A stretch of DNA of 64,000 bases from Sycon ciliatum. Lineage: Eukaryota > Porifera > Calcarea > Leucosolenida > Sycettidae. The translations under genes and the position numbers were made by a program. The notes under the pieces were generated by a model. It saw only the letters and a program-made list of their open reading frames with translations, did not search any database and was not told the DNA's origin. Below, in pieces: positions 58,601-64,000 of this stretch. The stretch is taken from NCBI RefSeq assembly GCF_964019385.1, contig NC_088647.1, forward strand, positions 17,490,728-17,554,727, read 5' to 3'. How positions within the stretch are numbered: position 1 is the stretch's first letter; each line of letters starts with the position of its first letter.

Positions 58601-59739
58601 CCCGTGTTGCGTTCTCTCTGTTTCGGCTATTGCTACTGCACTGTTCTAGCCAGAAATTATTGTTGATAGGGAAACCGAGTGCGAACCTGGCTAGGCTTTG
58701 TTGGTGAGGTACTCTCATATGTGCGTATCCGTGCTCGTTTGTATTCCTCCGACGGTGTGGCACGTGCGCGCACACACATGTGATGTATGCGAAGTGTATC
58801 CGGCATGTACGAACAATGTGTGTGCATCCGCGGCACGCATGTTTGACATGTTTGTGCTCCACGTGTGCATGTAGGATCTAAACGTGTGTAACGCAAGCGT
58901 GTGGGGCACGCCCATTACGTCTGCGGCACCGTGACATGGCCAGTATGTGATGTCCGACACGGGTGTGCAGGAGTGGCGCGTGGGCGTGTTCGCAGTGTGC
59001 ACGTCTATACTCCAGCGTATTGTCCACTTTCCTGGTCCCAGGAGGGTTTTGGATCTGTGGAAAACACGTGAACTGAATACAGTGGAGTTAGTTTGAACTC
59101 TTGTGTGCTTTCTGTGCACAGGTTTATCTACGGAATTGAGTATGGTCAAGAAATGCGTCTGAAAAACCTGGAGCACCATCGATTTTGCCATAACCATTAC
59201 TCGAATGTCCGAGAGCAGGGTCGAGGGCAACCACATTGTCGAAAATTACACCTGTTCACGCCCTCCTTTCAGGTTACTGGCTCGTTTTCGCCGACTGCTC
59301 TGAATCGTACGAAAAATTCAAATGTTCTCCGCCGAATGGCACCATCACAAAGTCTTTCGGATCATTTTCGATATGCACCTCGCGAACATACCACCTTCCT
59401 GCACTCATACACCACAAACAATGCATGCTCCATTCGACGAGGTGGGTGTCATGAGTGTTCTTTCACGTCAGTCGCCGAAAGTCATTTCAGGGTGAGAATC
59501 GTTCTCAAGAAAAAGATCGCAAAAATCAGTGTAAGTCTCGATCGAACGCTTGAGGATGGACTGTTCCAACTCGTCACTTCAGCTTGACTGCACCAAATCA
59601 CTGTCTATGCAGTTCACAATGTGTGAATCTGTGATAATGTGAACATTTATGACACAGTCATACTACATCATGTAGTAACTGATGTTGAAGGCATGTTTTG
59701 GTGATCAAAGTGTTAGAGAGAGGAATTGGTTGTACGAAT

Positions 59740-59774
59740 CAGGAAGTAGTACACTATCATTGTACTACTCCCTG
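59740..59774. mobile_element. 35-bp hAT-like micro-palindrome (diverged)
   Basis: CAGGAAGTAGTACA...TGTACTACTCCCTG, flanked by GTACGAAT (59732-59739) and GTACTAAT (59775-59782), one mismatch. Confidence 0.65.
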
Positions 59775-59850
59775 GTACTAATTATCAGGATCTCACTGGA
59801 GCATTGTACGGGCAGTACTTCGAAGTTTATCTCAGTGGCTCTCCCTACAA

Positions 59851-60207
59851 ATAGTCTTCGGTGTGCTGAGTCGAATCATGACGAATGGTCTTGGTCCGAG
59901 CCTTCCTCCTTTATTCCCAACACAACTCGCGCACTTCCACCGAAACCGGGTGACTGCGCCCTACTAGAGGGATTTGTATCGGGAAAGTCACTAAAACGCC
60001 GTTTCGTTCTTATAAAAGCGCGGGTAGGTGACTGCGATTGGTCCATGTTGTCTTTTGGCCGCCGAGTCGACTGGTTTGGTCCAAAACTCAACAAAAGCAA
60101 AAGGCTGCGATGCAGCATATACATAGGGCCCTCCCCCAATCGAACACGGATGAATAAGCGGTCACGTGCTCACTTACAGCCTGTTCATCATGTCACTCGA
60201 GTTGAAC
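59851..60207. repeat. diverged half-copy of palindromic element D
   Basis: Same arm as element D: TCTTCGGTGTGCTGAGTCGAA, GCGCACTTCCACCGAAAC, TTCTTATAAAAGC, GTCGACTGG, GCTGCGATGCAGC, GTCACGTGCTC. It ends at CACTCGAGTTGAAC, immediately followed by a CAGGGAGTAG hAT-like end. Confidence 0.75.
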
Positions 60208-61129
60208 CAGGGAGTAGCACAAAACTGTCCTTGCTCAACGTTGTATATTGGATTATTCGCTGTGCGAGACTCGACTACTCGGGACAGAGAGAGAAAGTCA
60301 GAAAGACGGCTGCCGAAAAGAAGACCCGAGTGGCTAGTAAACTGGCTACAGGGGACATACAGTAGTTTGATGTGCTCACCACAGATTATGAAATTTTGAA
60401 TAGGGTAGTCCCACAGGGTATATGTACAAGCTTGAAGGGCTGAGGACACTTTGGAGTGCAAAAGTATGAAGATTTAACAGAAGGCACAAACGCCCAAAGC
60501 TGCCAGCACACACATCTTCAACAGACTACTCATATGCGCTGGGCACTGATGATAAGGTTGGCGTCAACATGAAAATTAACCCCGGATAGCCAATTGTCGC
60601 AGTGTGGTAAGTTCACAAACTGCTCAGTCATTGTTTCTGGGTTTTCACAGGAGCCATAAACTGAATCCAATGGTAGTTTGTAACTGCGACAATATCGTGC
60701 AGGAAATATGTGAAAATACATAACATTTGAGGAGGCAAGCCAAACAAAGGAAGAAAAGGGCACATATGAATGAAGAATGCCGAAAATGAGACTCCGAGGA
60801 TGAGATTGACACCTGGACAAAAGGAAAAAGGGAAAGCAATTAGAAAAGGAAGGAGTGTAGCCAAAAACAGAAAATCAGGGGGCGTTGGTCAGCAGCTGAA
60901 TCAGCATTTACAGCACTTTAATCAGCACAAACATTAAGACGGGGAAAGAAGTTATCATCCATCCAACAAAGTCCAGCAGCAACGGTAGAGGAAGAGAAAA
61001 CTGACCTCTTGAAGAGATAATGCGCCCAGACACTGTCACCAAGTGCAGGAGACCTGTAGAAGTAACACGCACAGCACTAATTAGAAAAATGTATATCGAA
61101 AATTCAAGAATGAAGAAACTAAGAAAGTG

Positions 61130-62780
61130 CTCAGACATCCAAGGAAGAATTAGCCATCATCAGGAAGCCCTCTGGCGGAAACTGCGAATATGGGAATAGC
61201 ATCATCATTGCACATCATACACAAAAGACCAAAGCAAAGGAGAAGGCTCTCACCAGCAAAATCTGGAAGCATTTGGCAAGGTCAGGTTGACGTTGAAAGA
61301 CCACCCTCACCTAAAGCAGTTGAAAAGGAAGAAAAAAGACAGCAGAGAAATTGAGGACGGGCATGGCATACAAACATAACACCATACAAGCAGAGGAATG
61401 CTCAGACATCCAAGGAAGATTAGCCATCATCAGGAGGCCCTCTGGTGGAAACTGCGAATATGGGAATAGCATCATCAGGGCAAAGCAGAAGTACATAAAA
61501 GTGGATGGTGAAAAAGACGTACCCGGTCCCGCGCGAAGAGAATCCGATGCGGACAAAAACATCGCGGGGAGCCCTGGGAGGAAAAGCCAAAAGAGTAAAC
61601 TAGGTTACAGAATGCAGATGAAAGAGCGGAACACAATGGTACTTGAGGACGGTGAGATCAGACAAAAATACGTGAGAAACAACAGTCTCTTCATCGCGAG
61701 TAAATCACTCTAAGCGAGCTGGGGTTATTGGGTCATCAAAATACCGTAAAAAGAATACAGAATCAGAATACTGCCGTAGACCTACCTCGATGTCAATTGT
61801 GCAAGGCTTGCTGACAGTATTTATCCAAACCTGAACAGAGAAAATTGGTAGAAAAAACGGTTATCAGAGGAGGAAACGACAAAACGAGACAGCCGGGTCT
61901 CATCCAGAAAACCTCAGGAGAACTATAAAAGTATCCTCAAAGAGATCAGAACAGGTCTGTGTGTTTATCATCATAGGTCAGGCACAAAGATGAAGAAAGA
62001 GAACAGGTCACGTGCGAAGAGTACAAAAAAGAGTGGTAAAAAGGACTTACCAGGTCACGTGCGAAGAGAATCCGACCCAGAGAAGAAAAACATGGCGGCG
62101 GAGCCCTGGGAGGAAAATCAAAGAGTACAGCTCGATTACGAAATGCAGATGAAAAAGCGAAACACAATGATACGTTGAGGACGGTGAGATCAGACAAAAA
62201 TACGTGAGAAACAACAGTCTCTTCATCGCGAAGTAAATCACTCTAAGCGAGCTGGGGTTATTGGGTCATCAAAATACCGTCGAAAAGATGAAGGTTCAGA
62301 ATACTGTCGTAGACCTACCTCGTTGTCAATTGTGCAAGGCTTGCTGACAGTATTTATTCCCAGCCTGAACAGAGAAAATCGGTAGAAAGAAACGGTTGGA
62401 GGAGGAAACTACAAAACAAGGCAGCTTTGTCTCATCTAGAAAACCTCAGGAGAGCTATAAAAGTATCCTCAAAGAGATCAGAACAGGTCTGTGTGTTTAT
62501 CATCATAGGTCAAGCACAAAAAAGGTAGGGGAACAGATAAGAAAGCTTACCGTTTACATTCTTAGCGCAATCGACATCACCGATCTCCAGGATGGTGTGG
62601 GTACCTGTGAATCAAAGTGAAAAGAGAGAAAAAACAATAAATTGCATGCAAGAAAATGGACGACCACCGACCCAATATTCCATCGGAACGAACGAGATCA
62701 GACAAAATACGTGAGAAACAAAATTCTCTTCATCGCGAGTAAATCACTCTAAGCGAGCTGGGGTTATAGTGGCATCATTT
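61130..62780. repeat. tandem duplication, units of about 534 bp
   Basis: GTGAGATCAGACAAAAATAC and the following 90 bp occur at about 61651, 62185 and (diverged) 62690. AAGAGATCAGAACAGGTCTG occurs at about 61940 and 62474. An earlier 70-bp block (CATCCAAGGAAGA...GGGAATAGCATCATC) is repeated at 61137 and 61407. On the minus strand each unit holds MKR(L/I)LFLTYF and splice-like boundaries. Confidence 0.75.
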
Positions 62781-62925
62781 CGTTCCTCAATAAATGTAGC
62801 CAGCTGTGAACACTGGAGAAGTAAGAAAAAGATTAGATTACTTACCACGTGGCCAGGAACAATCGGCTAAGTTCGGAGAGCGAGCGAGATCAGCTGGCGT
62901 GAAGTACTTCAGGCAGTGTTGGCTT
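62551..62925 (-). CDS. two in-phase exons of an unidentified, possibly secreted protein
   Basis: Minus-strand exon 62925-62846 reads SQHCLKYFTPADLARSPNLA followed by DCSWPR. It ends at a gtaag donor in phase 1, and exon 62604-62551 continues in phase (THTILEIGDVDCAKNVN) to another gtaag donor. Both have pyrimidine-rich cag acceptors. The upstream exon must end in phase 2 and is not resolved; candidate sequence lies at 63030-63230. Downstream exons would fall in the 534-bp tandem units, where frames differ between copies. A separate open segment at 60530-60820 (minus) could be a terminal exon. Family not recognised; Cys content hints at a secreted protein. Confidence 0.4.
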
Positions 62926-63515
62926 CTGAAAGCAAGATAGAACAATACAAAAATCGTTAAGATGACAAAGCAGCTTCTTCTAGTAAACAGAATAATTTTC
63001 TACTTTCATCGACATTGTTTTACTCACCAGATACAGTAATCGGAACAGAAGAGTTCACAGCTTCTTTGCCAGCTTGGCGAGCGAATTTGAGAAAACTTCA
63101 ATCCAAAGTATCCCATTCTCATGGGACAATGAAAGAGATCTCAGGTAACCCAAGAGGCAGCAGGGCTGCGCCAAGCAAAACGGAATCTCGAAAGACACAT
63201 CCTGCCACGAGGTAACGAGGAGACGAATGAAGAAGATCTGGAAAGATGTGCGTTTTATTGCAGATCGCGCAAGCGCACCGAATAATAATATTATTTTCCT
63301 TTGCCTTTGGAATGCATATCGCGCGGCACGTGATGCATTATGTCATTGGTGACAGAAAAAGTGAAGTGACTTTGTATATTTTTTTGAAAGTGCTTTGATT
63401 TTCTGAACAACCAACATAATTAATTATTTGCTAGTTCGTAGATCTATGTTTTCCTACTCTACATGTAGCATACCACGATCTAAATCTGTTGTTGTACAGT
63501 TCACATCTTGGCAAA

Positions 63516-63728
63516 ATGAGTGGTATCGCCTTTGTTTCCAAAACTTCACTTGATAAAGAGAAGCGGAGAAAGAGGGAAGCACGAGAGGCAGCTTTAGAGC
63601 AGGTATGGCTCTCATCGTGTGCCCTTTCGACTATCATCATTGTTTCATTTTTTTCTCACAATGTAGTGTTCGGAAGAACCCCTGGGGACGAAGCCAACGT
63701 AGAACTATTGTTGATACTGATAATCAAG
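63516..63728 (+). CDS. 5' exons of an unidentified gene (partial)
   Basis: Start codon in good context (gcaaaATGAG). Exon 1 (63516-63602) encodes MSGIAFVSKTSLDKEKRRKR followed by a short charged helix, and ends in phase 0 at a gtatgg donor. A possible exon 2 (63677-63728, NPWGRSQRRTIVDTDNQ) has an ag acceptor and gtggg donor. The Lys/Arg-rich helix suggests a nuclear or RNA-associated protein, but no family is recognised. The rest lies beyond the window or in unresolved exons. Confidence 0.35.
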
Positions 63729-63953
63729 GTGGGAAGGGGGTGAGGGAATCCAGGAAACGAGTCAGGTTCCACTTGATAAGGATTATGCTGAGTTTGTGCC
63801 TTTATCGCTCGAAGTGTTAGTACAGTAATATTGAAGTTTCTCATATTGTCATGACCTTGCACACATCTGAGTGACTCGGCAGCCACTTTCAGTAAGGGTC
63901 CAATAAATACTGGACGTGTACTAAAGGGTTGGAGGTTGTATGAACTTGATGTA

Positions 63954-64000
63954 CAGTTACACTAGGTGAAATCCGATCCCAAGTGCAAGGCTGGTGCTCT
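63954..64000. mobile_element. Tc1/mariner-type MITE, cut by window end
   Basis: TA followed by CAGTTACACTAGGTGAAATC and CCCAAGTGCAAGGCTGG matches the left end of the MITE at 8558. Confidence 0.55.

Larger units (their letters stand above)
56699..59572. repeat. inverted repeat pair enclosing about 2.8 kb
   Basis: CAGTCCATCCTCAAGCG and ATCGAGACTTACACTGATTTTTGCG (56699-56762) recur inverted at 59521-59565, with a 26-bp extra segment in the left copy. Inside, GGAGCACCATCGA and CACCTGTTCACGCCCT occur in direct orientation at 57033-57123 and 59171-59262. The interior is GT/CA-rich with no secure gene. Confidence 0.6.

Noticed and set aside
63516-63602. PSME3IP1/FAM192A-like N-terminus (FVS...LD...RRKR)
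   Set aside because: The match is limited to a few charged positions and the next exon does not fit; left unnamed.

Overview
The window is nuclear DNA from an animal. The four host genes have short exons split by GT-AG introns, and the sequence between them is packed with eukaryotic transposons and microsatellites. The transposon mix (Penelope-like, ISL2EU, TTAA-type, hAT-like and 6-bp-duplication elements) and the compact, divergent metazoan genes suggest a non-vertebrate, probably early-branching marine animal such as a sponge or cnidarian. That lineage call is inference; nothing here names the species.

Host genes. Two SNRK-family (AMPK-related) kinase genes point away from each other: SNRK-A on the minus strand (2.55-10.66 kb, 5 exons, about 904 aa) and SNRK-B on the plus strand (42.06-55.45 kb, 5 exons, about 493 aa). 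All four introns match in position and phase, so they are an inverted duplicate pair. Between them lie a DET1 gene on the minus strand (14.20-18.36 kb, 3 exons) and a complete V-ATPase 16-kDa proteolipid (subunit c) gene on the plus strand (38.45-39.70 kb, 4 exons, 155 aa). A CRE/CLEAR-type palindrome sits about 320 bp upstream of the proteolipid start codon. Two incompletely modelled loci lie near the right edge: exons at 62.55-62.93 kb (minus) and a gene start at 63.52 kb (plus).

Mobile DNA. Three large insertions dominate. (1) 22.07-24.62 kb is a Penelope-like element with RT and a split GIY-YIG region, bracketed by perfect inverted repeats. (2) 25.38-36.37 kb is a cluster of TTAA-targeting DNA elements inside one TTAA of a LINE reverse-transcriptase ORF. 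The cluster holds an intact 'Mutator-like-domain' transposase, a decayed relative with an exonuclease-like fragment, a nested 2.1-kb hAT-like element and an 861-bp giant palindrome; the LINE frame resumes beyond it. (3) 47.33-53.56 kb is a complete ISL2EU-type transposon in the last intron of SNRK-B. It encodes a SAP-SWIM-YqaJ nuclease and a THAP-HTH-DDE transposase that ends in a PHD finger.

Small elements. At least six 32-50 bp palindromes begin and end with CAGGG-like termini, and most carry 8-bp target duplications; they look like extremely reduced hAT derivatives. Four elements carry 6-bp target duplications, and three of these share CTGTC termini. Several CAGT/TA mariner-type MITEs, a TAA-flanked Harbinger-type MITE, tRNA-like SINE pieces and long (GA)n/(CA)n tracts fill most of the remaining space.

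Other intergenic stretches (1-1.6, 9.0-9.7, 10.8-11.9, 13.5-14.1, 15.3-16.4, 39.7-40.3, 44.7-45.6, 49.5-51.3 and 53.6-54.9 kb) hold nothing recognisable beyond the listed repeats.
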